In this document: piece by piece, positions 21,701 to 32,592 of the stretch
Position numbering within the stretch: the stretch's first letter is position 1
Layout: the number at the start of each line of letters is the position of its first letter
Notes under the pieces: model-generated
What the model saw: only the letters and a program-made list of their open reading frames with translations
Told to the model about the DNA's origin: nothing
Database searches by the model: none
From: Cyanophora paradoxa
Taxonomy: Eukaryota > Glaucocystophyceae > Cyanophorales > Cyanophoraceae
DNA length: 64,000 bases
NCBI GenBank assembly: GCA_004431415.1
Contig: QPMI01000483.1
Coordinates: forward strand, 186,001-250,000
Reading direction: 5' to 3'
Translations under genes and position numbers: made by a program

Positions 21701-24700
21701 TCCGCTTCGGGCAGCCGCGCACGCGCCTCTCGGGGCTCGACCACCTGCGCGCCGTCGCGACCGTCGCCGGCGGGAGCGGCCCGGGCGGGGCCCCCCACCC
21801 CTACGGCTACGACGAGGAGCTCGAGGGGCGGGCGGAGGTCTGCGTGGCGCTGCGCCTGGTGGAGCGGCTGGCGCCCCTGCTCGACGACCCCGACGCCGAG
21901 ATCCGCGCCGCCGTCCTCCGCATCTTCGTCGAGGTCGCCAAGGTGCCCCCTCCCTCCCCCCCCCTCCCCCCCCCCCCCCCCCCCCCGCCTTCCCGCCCCT
22001 CCTCGCCTCCCCCTCCTCACGGCTCTGCAGCGCGCGGAGGGGCCGGGGCGCGGCCGCAGGCGGCCGGCTCGCGGCTGGTGACGGCGTTGTGCACAGGCCC
22101 CGCGGTGGCGGCGGTGGTGCGGCGCTTCCGGGCGCAGGACGAGCAGCCGCGGGCGCAGCGGCTCGCCCTCGAGATCCTCGCCCTCCTCGCCCGCGGCGAC
22201 GAGCGTGCGCCCCGGCCCCTCCCTCCCGCCCCCCGCCCCTTGCCTCACGCGCCGGCGCAGCCGCGGTCGAGGCGCTGCGCTCGGCGGACGCCTTCGCGGT
22301 GCTCGCCCGCTCGACCGCCCCGGGCCGCGTGGACGGCCGGTGGTCCGCCTCGGCGGCGGCGGCGGCGACGCGGGGCAAGGACGGGAGCGACCTCTGCTCG
22401 GCGGTGAAGGCGGCGCTGAAGGGGCTGGTGGAGGCGGGGAGCCCCGCGTGCCTGGAGGCCCTTGAGCGCTCTCAGCGGCTGCGAGCGCTGCTGGAGGCGG
22501 CCGGGGTCGACCTGCGGGGCGCCCGCTCCCTCCCCGACATCGCCGCTTCCCTCGAGGGCCTCGCCGCCGCCATCGCCCGCCGCGACCGCGCCCTGCCCCG
22601 CGGCGAGCCCCTGCAGCGCGCCGCCGGCCTCCTCGGGCGGCTCGAGGCGCTCGTCGTGCGGCGCGCCTACGTGCGGGCCGCCACGGGGGCCGACCTCGCC
22701 TCGGACCCCGCGCCCTCGCCGCCTTCCGCGCCGCCGTGGCCCTCTTCGAGGCGTGCTGGCCGGGAGCGGGGACGGGCCCCGCGCCGACCCCGCCGCCGTC
22801 GCCGTCGCCGAGGCCGCCCTCCGCCTCTTCGCCGCCGCCCTCGCCGCCGCCTTCCCCGCCCTCCCCCACCCGCTCCCCGCCGCCTTCGCTCCCGCCCCTA
22901 CGTCGCCGCCGCCCCGCCCCCGTACCCCCGCTCCCCTCGCCGAGCGCGCCGCTGCCGGAGCCGGAGCCGGCGCTGGCTTCGCTGCTGGTGGCGTGCGGGG
23001 CCGTGGCGGCGGCGGCGCGCTGCCTGGACGACCCCTTCTGGGAGGCCGGCCCGGAGCCGGCGGGGCAGGATCGGGGCATCGCCCCGCGCCCCGCCGCCGG
23101 CGCCGTGCCGCCCTCGCGCGCCCTCGCCCTCGCCAACCACCCGCTCCTCCCCGCCCGCGCCGCCGTCCAGACCCTCCTCCTCCGCTGCCTCACCGCCGCG
23201 CCGGGGCCACCCGCCCCGCGCCGGCCCCGACGCTGCCGCCGGCGCAGGGCGGCCCCTCGGCGACGCCGGCGGCGGCGGGCCAGGCGGCGCCGGCGGCGGA
23301 GCTGCTGGGGGCGCTGGCGGAGGCGGAGTTCGGGCGGCGGCTGGCGGACCACGTGCACCAGCAGGTGGAGCTGCTGCGCTCGCTGGCCCGCGTCGGGGGC
23401 CTCGAGGCGCACGTGCCCCGCTACTTCCCCGACGAGGCCGCCTTCCGCGCCCACGCCACCTCCGCCCTCCTCGCCCTCCCTCCGAGCCGCCCCCGCCGCC
23501 CCCGCCCCGGCCGCGCGGCACCCGGCGGGGAGCCTGGCTGCGGCGCGGGCGGAGGCGAGCGGGGCGGGGCGGCGGCTGCAGCAGCAGCTGCTGGCGGCCG
23601 GCTTCGTGGAGGCCGTCCTCCTCGACTACCTCCCCGACACCACCTTCGTCGGTCCGCCCACGCCTCCTCCCCCGCCCCCCGCGCCCCTCAGCGCCGCACG
23701 CAGACGTCGGCCACCGCCTCGTCCCGCGCTCCTTCATCCCCTTCGACCGCACCTTCCTCATCCGCGAGGAGGCAACGCGCCTCGCCGCCGCCCTCGCCGC
23801 CGCCCGCCCCACCGCCCCCGACGTCTTCCACGCCCTTCTCGTCTCCGTGCGCCCTCCCGCCCGCCCGCCCGCCCGCCTGCCCCGTCGAGCCGGGGCTGAC
23901 GCGTGCGGGCGAGCAGCTGCGGAAGCACGGGGTGGTGGCGTCGGAGGTGGACGTGCTGCGGGAGGCGGAGCGGCGGCCGCTGCAGGCGACGGCCCCGGCC
24001 TTCCTCGCGGCGCTGCTGCCGGCCTCGCACTACGACCCCGCGATGCACGGCCTCCTTGTCGAGGCCGGCGTCGGGCTCGACGTCGAGCGCGCGCACGCCG
24101 CCGCCCTCGAGGCCCGCCTCCGCGCCGCCCCGCGGGAGGACCCCGCCGAGGACCCCCTCGTCGCCGCCTGCCAGGCCTTCTTCGCCGTCCGCCCCCCGCC
24201 CCGCCCCTCCTTGCGCTCCCCCCTGACCTCGCCCTCGCAGGCCGTCCGGGCCCACGAGCGGCGCACGAAGCGGCCCTCTCCTCTGCTCTCCGACCAGACC
24301 CGCCGCGAGTGCGCGCGCCGCGCTCCAGGCGCCGCCTTCCGCCTAACCTAACCCACGGGCCGGCCGCAGCCCGGCGGCGGGGACGAGGCCGGCGTCGCGT
24401 CGGCGCTCATCTCGGACCACCTGCGCGCGGGGTCCGCCCCGCAGGGCCCCGCCGGCCTCGCCCATCTCACGGCCGCCACAGGCTGATCGAGGCGGAGAAG
24501 GCGGGGGTGGCGCCGGCGCCGGGGCCCGCGGCGACGGACCCCGGCGAGAGCGACGCGGTGGCCGCCGAGGGCCCGCCCCGCACCCTCCACGACCCCGAGC
24601 GCCGCGCGCCCGCCTCCCGGCCCCAGCGCAAGCCCCAGGAGCCCGTCCGGTCCGGCCCACGCCGCTTTTCTCGCGCCGGGCCCCGCTGAGCCGCCCCGCA

Positions 24701-25104
24701 GGAGACCCCAGGCGGCGCCCCCGCGGGAGCGCTGGGCCGAGGCCGCCCCGCCCCCCGACGAGCCCGACATGCGGTCCGGCCCCCTCCGACCCCCGTCATA
24801 GGGGGTCGCTCACTCGAGGCGCAGGGACGAGGCGGCGCGCGGTCAGATCCGGACGCTGCTGCGCGCCTCGGCGGCGGCGGGGCGGGCGCCCATCGCGCAG
24901 CCGGCGGCGCGGGCCCCCTCGCGGGGCCGCGGCGGGGCGCGGGACCGCTACGCCGAAGTGGACGCGGAGGAGTACGAGGCGCAGCTGGAGAACCGCTTCT
25001 ACGACCCCAACCAGGCGCCCCACTACCCCGCCCGCTTCCAGCCCGACCCCCGCTCCGCCCACCCGCGCAAGGCCACGCCCAAGCGGCGCTACGTCGTTTC
25101 TTAG
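15796..25104 (+). CDS. Giant WD40 / pseudokinase / helical-repeat protein
   Basis: ATG at 15796 (MIRRTTKVNLVPQAAFSTER), TAG at 25102-25104, with dozens of GC-rich introns. N-terminal third (to about 17.6 kb) is WD40-like: RYVLYADGWLESYDVALQRR, ILICTAAGTSLILCFNPVSG, LADATVRVWDIEGELRK, ARVLQGHTRAVTDVAYLP, SASLDRSIRFWDPM. Then a long helical segment (17.7-19.0 kb). At 19.1-20.4 kb is a protein-kinase fold: RLVVSERLEGWPSLRSLLG (hinge), RVAARNFAPEALAVSPDGT, DVWCFGCLLFEMVFGRPPP and IRACLAVDPKRRPPPDRILG. The catalytic-loop HRD is ARN and the DFG position reads SLAEMG, so it should be catalytically dead. From 20.6 kb come HEAT/ARM-like helices (DDPDAEIRAAVLRIFVEVAK) and a basic tail. I treat it as one gene because each intron joins open frame to open frame; two adjacent genes cannot be excluded. 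Function unknown; scaffold or ciliary role is conjecture. Confidence 0.6.
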
Positions 25105-25231
25105 TGGATAGGCTAGCACTGTACGTTGAATTTAGCAAATTTGATCCGGCGGGAGGGGTACAGTGCATTTTGGCTGCTGCTCGCCTGCCGCTTCCTGCGG
25201 GATCCGGAGCGCGCAGCGGACCCACAGAGAG

Positions 25232-26522
25232 ATGGGACCGCTTCAAGGCAGGGGCGGCGACGAAGGCATGCCGCAGCGGCGACGGCCGGCCGAGGAGAGC
25301 AAGCCCGTTCCGCGCTGCGGCGGCTCAGGTCTGGAGTGCGATTCGGAATTGCTGACGAGCCCGCGGAGCCGAACGCCCGAGCCGAAGTGTCCCTTGCCGG
25401 CCAAGGTGCGCCATGCGCATGGAACCTGGCCCGCCGGGCGTCATTCTTTGCACTTTGCTCTGTTTTCATCTCTTCTCGCTCTGAGACGCTCCGCAAGGAC
25501 GTGGACCCGAACGCGGCGGACGTGGCCAATCTACTCTCAGAACTGTGTGAACAGTTTCTGTATGAGGGAAATCAAGAAGAAGCGAATCTGTGTAGCCGCG
25601 TGCGTGGATCGCCGGCGCCGATCCGATGCGGGTGCGCTAACGGAGCTTTCGCAGCGCGCGACGCTGATCCGGAGCGGGCAACGCGCCGTGGATTACGAGG
25701 ACTTGATCTGCAGCATGAACAACTTGTCAACGTTGTACATTGCCCGGAAGGCGCACGACAAGGCCGTCGCCCTTCTGAAGGTCGGCCGGCCGCCTACCGT
25801 CCTCCCGCGGCCCCCTGAGCGCCCCGCACGCAGCAAGCGCTGGAGTATGGCTCGAAGCTGCGGCCCGGGCACCCCCACGTGGCGACTGTCCTCAACAACT
25901 TGGGTGCGGGTGCCCTGTCGGCCGCGCCCCCCGCGCGCTGCCGCTGAGGTGGCGCGGGCGCAGCGGGCCTGCACGAGATGGCCGGCAACAGTGCCGACGC
26001 GGAGCGCCTCATGCGGGTCCGGCGCCACCGGGGCGCGCGGGGCGGCGCGCGCTGACGCCGCCGCAGCAACTGCTGGCGATCAGCGAGGCGGCGTTCGGGC
26101 CGTCGCACCCCGACGTGGGGGGCACCCTCCACAACCTCGCCCTTATTCTCCAGCGCGGCGGCCGGCCCGCCGAGGCCGAGCCCCTCTTCCAGGCGCGCCG
26201 CCCCGCCGCGCCGGCCCGCCCGGGCCGCCCCGCGCCGGCCGCGCTGACGGGGGGCGTGCAGCGGTCGCTGGGGGTGCTGGAGGGGGCGCTGGGGCGGCGG
26301 CACCCGAGCGTGGCGACCCTCCTCGCGAACCTCGCGGAGCTCTACGCGCGCCAGGGCCGCCACGCGGAGGCCGCCCCGCTCCTCAAGGTCCCCGCCCCGC
26401 GCAGCCGAGCACACCCCCGCTCACGCCCTCGCCCCGCGCAGCAAATCGAGGACATACGCCTCGTCCAGTCGGGCGGCGTCCGCACCCCGCGCCGCTGCGC
26501 CGGCCGCTCCTCGCTCCGCTGA
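25232..26522 (+). CDS. Tetratricopeptide-repeat protein of kinesin-light-chain/NPHP3 type, copy 1
   Basis: ATG at 25232 (MGPLQGRGGDEGMPQRRRP), TGA at 26520-26522. After a polar N terminus and an intron opening GTGCGCCATG, the protein is a row of 42-residue TPRs: DVANLLSELCEQFLYEGNQE, LICSMNNLSTLYIARKAHDK, HVATVLNNLAGLHEMAGNSA, DVGGTLHNLALILQRGGRPA and SVATLLANLAELYARQGRHA. Exon boundaries fall at similar places in successive repeats, so exons and repeats evolved together. One intron (26193-26261) uses a GC donor. The repeats are of the type found in kinesin light chains, so protein-protein binding is the safe prediction; partner unknown. The gene at 32593-33924 is its clear paralogue. The C-terminal exon (QIEDIRLVQSGGVRTPRRC) lies outside the repeats. 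Confidence 0.8.
26193..26261 (+). other. GC-AG intron in TPR gene copy 1
   Basis: Exon ends CCCCTCTTCCAG, intron starts GCGCGCC and ends GCTGACGGGGGGCGTGCAG, next exon CGGTCGCTG. The TPR frame AEPLFQ/RSLGVLEGALG is kept only with the GC donor. Confidence 0.75.
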
Positions 26523-28018
26523 GGCCCCGCCGGCGCCCCTTTCTTCATTTCCTACTGTACTCTAGCTGACTTTTTGTACATCGGGTTTAGCTGTTTTTGC
26601 ACTCTAGCTGGCTTTTGTTTATCGGGTTTCTAACTGGAGGTTTCCTCCTTGTATTTCACCCATTTCTCCTCTTTCATAGAAGCACCTTTCCCCCTCATTG
26701 TATCGTGGTTTCCTCCCCTGGGCAGGGCCTGTGGGCTATGTCCATTTGTGTACAATTTTGCCGAGTTGCTTGTGTGTAGTCATAATCTGTGTGTAGCCTT
26801 GTCCAGTTTCGATTTAGCCCTAGTTAGCGTGCTTTCGAAGTTTGGTAGCAGACTCTGAGATATCGATACCTCATCGTGACACGTGATGTTCGCTAGCGAT
26901 TCAGCGGTGAGCCTGCTAGCAGCACATATCTTGTCATCGGATCTACGCCGGAATTCGATCCAAATTTCGAAGCTTGCATCGCCGAGTCGGCCCGGCGGAT
27001 CCGATGCTTTACAAATTTCCAATCTCGATCTCTACCGATCAGCCGTAGTACCGTAGTACCGATCAGCCGCTGAGCCCCGCGCGCGCGGGGGGCCGGGCCG
27101 GCGCTGATCATGAGTGCATCAAGCCTGGCATCGCCGACTCGCGGCGAGTCGGAGTCCGACGGCAACCAACCGTTGAACTGGACAACTGCAGCTGGGCCAC
27201 TCAGTGGGCCAGGGCTCGGGTGCCGCGCCGGCGGTTGCCGCGGAGCCGCCTCCGGCCGAGGCCGGGCCGCCGGGCCGATAATCTGATAATCAGGCCCGGC
27301 CAAGCCTCAGGGCCTGAAGGCCCGAGAGGCCCGAGCTCGAGGGGGGGAACATGGTGATTAGCCTAGTAGATCCGATGATCATCGAACTCGGGATCAGAGT
27401 CGCCGCGTAGTAGCCTCATGATCAGCTGCAGAGCCTCTCAGAGCCTCGGAGTCTAATCATGAATCCGATGATCATCGGATCGTTGAACATAGTGATCATG
27501 ATTCCCGGAGGACTCGGAGCTTCGTCAGTGGCCATGGAGAGCGGCCTCGGAGGGCCAAGTGCAAATTTACTCCGACTGACTTTCAAGGTTAGCCAAGTAG
27601 CGAAAATTTCAATTTGGCCCACGCCGTGACGAGGTCACGCACACACACACACACACTCCTACGGATGAAAACGAAAGGCTGCTCTACAGAAAGGTACACA
27701 CCATACCGGTCCCTGACACGAAGCGGCTGGGCGCTTCGGTATCTGTCTGCTTTACATAATGATAGAGAGATAAGGACTGAGCCCCCAGCGGCGACTGTTG
27801 GCGGTGATAGTGACGGAGACTTCAAAAAACGTGCCGATGCTCTGAGAGAAGCCTGAAATATGAAGTCCGACGAGAGGAGCTCGCTGAGAAACAATACCCA
27901 ATACTCCCCAGGGGAGGCCCGGGGGCGACGAGGAGGGTCCCTCCCGCCTCACATGAGCTGGACCTACCTCGCCGATCAGGGGCCTGGCGGCGGCGGCGGC
28001 GGCGGCGGCGGGGGGCTC
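26523..28018. other. Intergenic interval between convergent genes
   Basis: AT-richer than its neighbours. Contains T-rich sequence after the TPR stop (26545-26800), an 18-base perfect palindrome at 27463-27480, a related partial copy at 27369-27385, a CA repeat at about 27640-27656, and a CGG repeat at about 27986-28010 just beyond the synthetase stop codon. No supported gene. Confidence 0.55.
27463..27480. repeat. 18-base palindrome ATCCGATGATCATCGGAT
   Basis: Exact self-complement. The identical 18-mer occurs again at 52429-52446, with CGTTGAAC close by in both places, and shortened forms occur near 27369 and 42105. A dispersed intergenic element. Confidence 0.6.
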
Positions 28019-31000
28019 TTAGAGGTCGAGACGCGCCTTGGTGAGGTCGAGCTCGAGGGCGCCCTTGTCGGCGGGGGCGAAGTACGAGGCCGGCACGCCG
28101 ACGCGCTCGAGGGCCTTGGCGTCCTCCTTGCCCGCCACAAGCTTCCGGTAGTTCTCCGACTGCGCCATCGCCAGCAGGTACCGCTGCATCGCCTGCTCCA
28201 CCACGCCCTGCGCCCCCCGCTGCCTTCAGCCGCGCCGGCGCGGCGACGGCGGGCGGGCGGGGCGGGGCGGGCGGGGCGCACGTCGAGGGCGACGAGGGCG
28301 TACTCGGCGGTGGAGTGGGCGGGGGCGGCCGAGACGCGGGAGAGGCGGGCGAGGGCGAGGAGGGCGCCGGTGGCGTCGTCGACGGCGACCGAGGCGATCT
28401 CGTGGACGTACTCGCCCATGCAGATGTGCACGAAGCGGGAGCGGAAGGCGGGGATGAGCGGCGCCCGCGGCGCGAAGCGCGCCTCGAAGGCGGCCTTGGC
28501 GCGCTCGTTCTGCGAGAGGGCCGCGATGTACGGCTCGTCCTCCATGCGCACCGGCCGCAGCGTCACCTGCCGCCAGCGTCAGCGCCGAGGGGCGGGGGTG
28601 GGCCGCCCGGCGGGGGCGGGGCGCGCCTTGCGGCCGTCGGGGAGGGCGGTGTGGCGGATGTACTCGACGGGGTAGGGGCGGAGGGCGGGCACGGGGAGGG
28701 ACTCGAGCTTGACCTCCTTCTCGTGGAGGACGACGCGCGCGTCGAGCGCGATGACCGTCTCCGCCGACACGAAGAGCGGGTTGATGTCCAGCTCCTTGAT
28801 GTACGGGTGGTCGCAGATCAGCTGCGAGAAGTTGAGCATCGCCTTCACGACCTGCGCCCGCCCGCCCACGCCCCGTCAGAGTGGCCCGCGCGGCCGCTGC
28901 GGGGGCGCCCGACGCCGCGCGCCTTGCTGGTGTCGATGGGGGCGCGCCCGCGGACGCCCTTGAAGACGTGGTAGATCTTCGTCTCCTCGAGCATGCGCAG
29001 CTGCGGACCGGCGGCTCGGCGCGGCCCCGGGGCGGGGGCGGGGGGAAGGGCGGGGCGGGGCGGGGCGGACCGCGGAGGCGGCGGTGAGGGGCGGGAGGGC
29101 GAGGGCCGAGTCCTTGTAGACCTCGACGAGGGTGCCGCCCGTGCCGAAGAGCAGCACGGGGCCCACCTGCCCGTCGATGTTCGCCCCCACGATCGTCTCG
29201 TAGCCCTCCCCCAGCTTGAGCATGCGCTGCACAGTCGCCCCTTCGAACGCCTGCCCCCGCCCCGCCGCTCAGCGCCGCGGAGACCTTCGGTACATCTTCC
29301 AGGAGGAAGGAGCGGGGCACCTCCTTGGGGATCTTGGGGTTGGTGGCCATCGACTTGAAGGCCGCCTTGACCATCTCGGCGTTGGTGAGGTTGAGGTGCA
29401 CGCCTCCCACGTCCGCCTTGTGCGTGATCACCGTCGAGTCGAGCTTCACCACCACGGGGTACCCGATCGCGTCCGCGTGCGCGGCGAGCGTGTCGGCGTC
29501 CGTCGCGCGGCGCATGTCCGTCACCGGGATGCGGTACAGCGCCAGCATGCGCTTCGACTCGTACTCCGGGAGGAAGACCTGCCCCGCCGCCGCTCAGGGG
29601 GGCCGAGGGCGCGGGAGCTGGGGGCGGGCCGCGGGCACCTGGCCGCGGGCGCGGGCAGACTCGATCATGGCGGCGACCTCCTGGCGGGCGGCGGCGGGGA
29701 TCTCGTCGGCGACGACGGAGACGGGCGCCGGGGGCGGCTGGTAGAGGCGCTCCAGGCGCGAGCTGTACTGCCACATGTAGTTGAAGGTCTTCGCCGCCAG
29801 GTCGGGCAGCTCGAAGACCGCGATGCCGGCCTGCTTCAGGATCTCCCGCCCCGCCTCCACCTCGTGCCCGCCCATCCACACCGCGAAGATCGGCTTGTCC
29901 TTGGCCCTGCCGCCCGCCCCGCTCAGCCCGAGCGCACGGAAAAGGAAGGGAAAGGAATGGAAGGGGAGGGGCGGACCCGCCGAGGTACTGGACGATGCGC
30001 TTGGCGCTCTCGGTGGACTCGGTCATGGCCTGGGGCGTCAGGATGACCACCACGCCGTCGATGTTCGGGTCCTTCGCGATCACCTGCCGCCCCGCTCGCC
30101 CCCGCGCCCCCGCCAGCGCGCGCGGCGGGCGGACCTCGGTCGTGCGGGCGTAGTGCTCGGCGTTGGCGTCGCCGATGATGTCGACGGGGTTGCTGTGCGA
30201 CCAGACGGACGGCAGGAACGTGTTGAGCGCGGCGTAGGTCTCCGCAGAGCTGTACGAGGGTCAGGGAGAGGCATAGGCGGCCAGCGGGCAGAGCCGGCTC
30301 GGCGCGCACAGCTCAGCCAGCGTGCCGCCACCAAGGGAGAGAGCGTCTGTGCAGAGAATGCCGGGGCCGCCGGCGTTCGTGATGATGGCCAGGCTGGCGT
30401 GCCGGGTCAGGTCGGGCAGCGGCATCGCGTGCGACAGGCCGCGCACCGGTTGCCCTTGGGGATGGGCTGCGTCGCCAGCACGTCGCAGAGCTCGTAAATG
30501 TCGCTAGAGTCCGGCACGCGGAGCGCGCCACAGCGGGCGAAGACAGCGTCCATGACCACGTCACCGCCCGTCATCTGAACGACCGTCAGGGCTGAGTGGC
30601 GTCATGCGCTGCTTGGTCGTGCGCACAGTGCCGGTGTGCGACGCAGCAGCCTTCGCGCCTGCTTCGGAGCGGCCGGCCTTGATAACGACGACGGGCTTGT
30701 GCAGCGAGACTGCGCTGAGCGATAAGAGAGGCTGCTGCACTTGCACTCCAGGCTGCGCGGGAACGCACCACGGCGAGCGGCCGCCATAGTCTCACGAGCC
30801 TTGCCAATGGTTTCCATGTAGATGACAATGCCGGAGCAGCGCGGATCGGCCGCGAGGTAGTCTGAGCCGCGCAGTGAGCTAAAGTTCTCACACGGATAAG
30901 CCAGCCATATCCTGCGCACCCAGCATATCGGACCATTCGATATCAGACATAGATCCAAGCGATACAACGTGCGAGAAACCGAAGTCCTGCGCGGCGCGTG

Positions 31001-31891
31001 TAAGATGCGGCCAAGGGGCAGGCGCGAGGAATCTTGGGCTAGTGGCGTCTCACTTCGAAGCGAGCCCAATCCAGAAGCGCGCAGATGAGTGCGCCAGACT
31101 GGCTGACAAGCGCTACGTTGCCGCGAATGCAAGGCGCGGTGGCGGGGCCAAAAGAGGCGTTGATACCTGGAGGACGGACCGCGTCAGCACGCGCGTACAA
31201 TTGTAAAGCATGCGTGCTACGAGTTCCGCAACGCACAGCTGAGGGAGGAAGAGACGCCGAGGCAGTTCGGGCCGATGATCCGGATGTTGTACTTGTGGGC
31301 AGTCTCCAACACTTGCCGCTACGCAAACGGCTCGCTAAGATGCCTAATGGCTGGAAACGCGACGGAAAAAACGCGCGCTCGCGCACCAGGAGCTCCTTGC
31401 CCGCATCGCCGACTTGCTCTTCTTGGAAACCCGCGGAGATGATGATCACGCCGCGGACGCCCTTCTTGCCGCATTCTTCAATGACGGGCGGAACATTCTT
31501 TGCCGGGATGCAGATCTGCGGGGCGTGGTCATGCCGCCGACGCATCGAATGCCCGGACACCCCGCGAACCACGACGAGGTCGACGTCGTCGGGGCAGCCC
31601 AGGACGCTGGTGTAGCACTTCACGCCGAGGACGTCGGGGCGCTTCGGGTTGATCCCGTAGACCTTGGCGCCGGAGGGGGAGACGACGAGGTTCTCGATGA
31701 CGGTGCGCCCCACGCTTCCCTCTTTTTCCGTGGCGCCGACGACGGCAATGCCGCGAGGGAAAAAGAAGCAGTCTAGCGGGTGCCCGGTGCCCGAGGCGGG
31801 CGTATTCGTGTTGATCACTTTGAGGTTGGCTGCAGCAGCGTGAGCAGGGCGCGCGGACGGCCGCGGGAGGCCGCCTCGAACCTTCAGCCAT
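28019..31891 (-). CDS. ADP-forming acyl-CoA synthetase fused to a GNAT acetyltransferase
   Basis: ATG at 31889-31891, TAA at 28019-28021. Exon 1 is only MAE plus one base; a 52-bp intron joins it to NLKVINTNTP. Domains in order: CoA-binding Rossmann fold (RGIAVVGATEKEGSVGRTVI, GAKVYGINPKRPDVLGVKCY); succinyl-CoA-synthetase-like region with RCSGIVIYMETIG and VVIKAGRSEAGAKAA, then SHTG containing the phospho-histidine; ligase/CoA region (DGVVVILTPQAMTES); ATP-grasp (YPVVVKLDSTVITHKADVGG); and C-terminal GNAT (VTLRPVRMEDEPYIAALS to about 28040). Known reaction of the family: acetyl- or acyl-CoA + ADP + Pi to acid + CoA + ATP, reversible. In bacteria the same fusion (Pat/YfiQ type) acetylates acetyl-CoA synthetase, often without ligase activity. 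Here the His is kept, so both activities are possible. No obvious targeting peptide, so probably cytosolic. Likely an old bacterial acquisition, now intron-rich. Confidence 0.88.
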
Positions 31892-32592
31892 CTTGTAGAT
31901 GCCGCCGAAGCTGCTGCTGGTTTGCTGGTTGCGATAATGTCAATGTCCCTTGTCCTTTGTGAGGCAATGGCGCGGGGGGGATACAGCAAGGGACAAGTTG
32001 CACAAACGCGTCATCGCGATCGCGTCCGCCGCCGCGTCATGCTTCCCGCCATTGGCAACTTAGCCAAAGCACGTGCATGCGTCTGGCCCGGGCCGCTCAG
32101 CCGCGGCTGACCATGAGCTGATCTGATCTGACGGCGCGACGGCACTGCGGCAAGGCCGCGCGCCCACGCGTACGTACGCGTACGCGTGCGCATGCGCGCG
32201 CTCAGTGAGTCAGCTGCAGCGACCCAGCTGGCCAGCGGCCGACCGCGGTATACGTAAGCTGCGAATGTGCATGTGCGCGCGCATGCGCAGGACTGATTAA
32301 TATTCAGCTGCCGCAGTGCAGCTAGCACGCGCGCAAGCGCGTGAGACAATTGCAAAGTAGAAGATTCAAGAAGCTTTGTGTACTGTACAAGCATATATGT
32401 GCACAGGCTAGCACTGCGCATGCGCACACGCACTCAAGCTTTATCTCAGAGTCTAGCGATCGCGAGCCTCACGCGGAGTTCCAGCAGCTCCGGCAGGCCG
32501 CGTCACGATCAGAAGCTGCCGATGCATCCCACCCCCTGAGCTTCGCGTTCGCCCTGATCTCCTGAGCTTCCTGCGCACCCGCGCGGCCGCGG
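31892..32592. promoter_or_regulatory. Intergenic region with Z-DNA-prone tract
   Basis: Upstream of the synthetase and downstream of TPR copy 2. Around 32157-32205 is a run of alternating purine-pyrimidine (CGTACGTACGCGTACGCGTG followed by CGCATGCGCGCGC), and similar steps recur at 32265-32290 and 32330-32345. No gene supported. Confidence 0.45.

Noticed and set aside
21955-21990. Long C runs in an intron as a functional element
   Set aside because: More likely slippage-prone intron sequence or sequencing error, as is the C run at about 41368-41383.
21238-23454. Minus-strand open frame of 738 codons opposite the giant gene
   Set aside because: Antisense shadow of GC-rich exons, with no domain-like pattern.
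21462-24689. Plus-strand open frame of 1075 codons
   Set aside because: Out of frame with the HEAT-like exons and continuous through splice sites; composition artefact.
25232-26522. Calling the TPR gene kinesin light chain itself
   Set aside because: The TPR spacing fits, but there is no N-terminal heptad region for heavy-chain binding; kept as a TPR protein only.
27640-27656. CA microsatellite as a regulatory feature
   Set aside because: Ordinary short microsatellite with nothing tying it to a gene.
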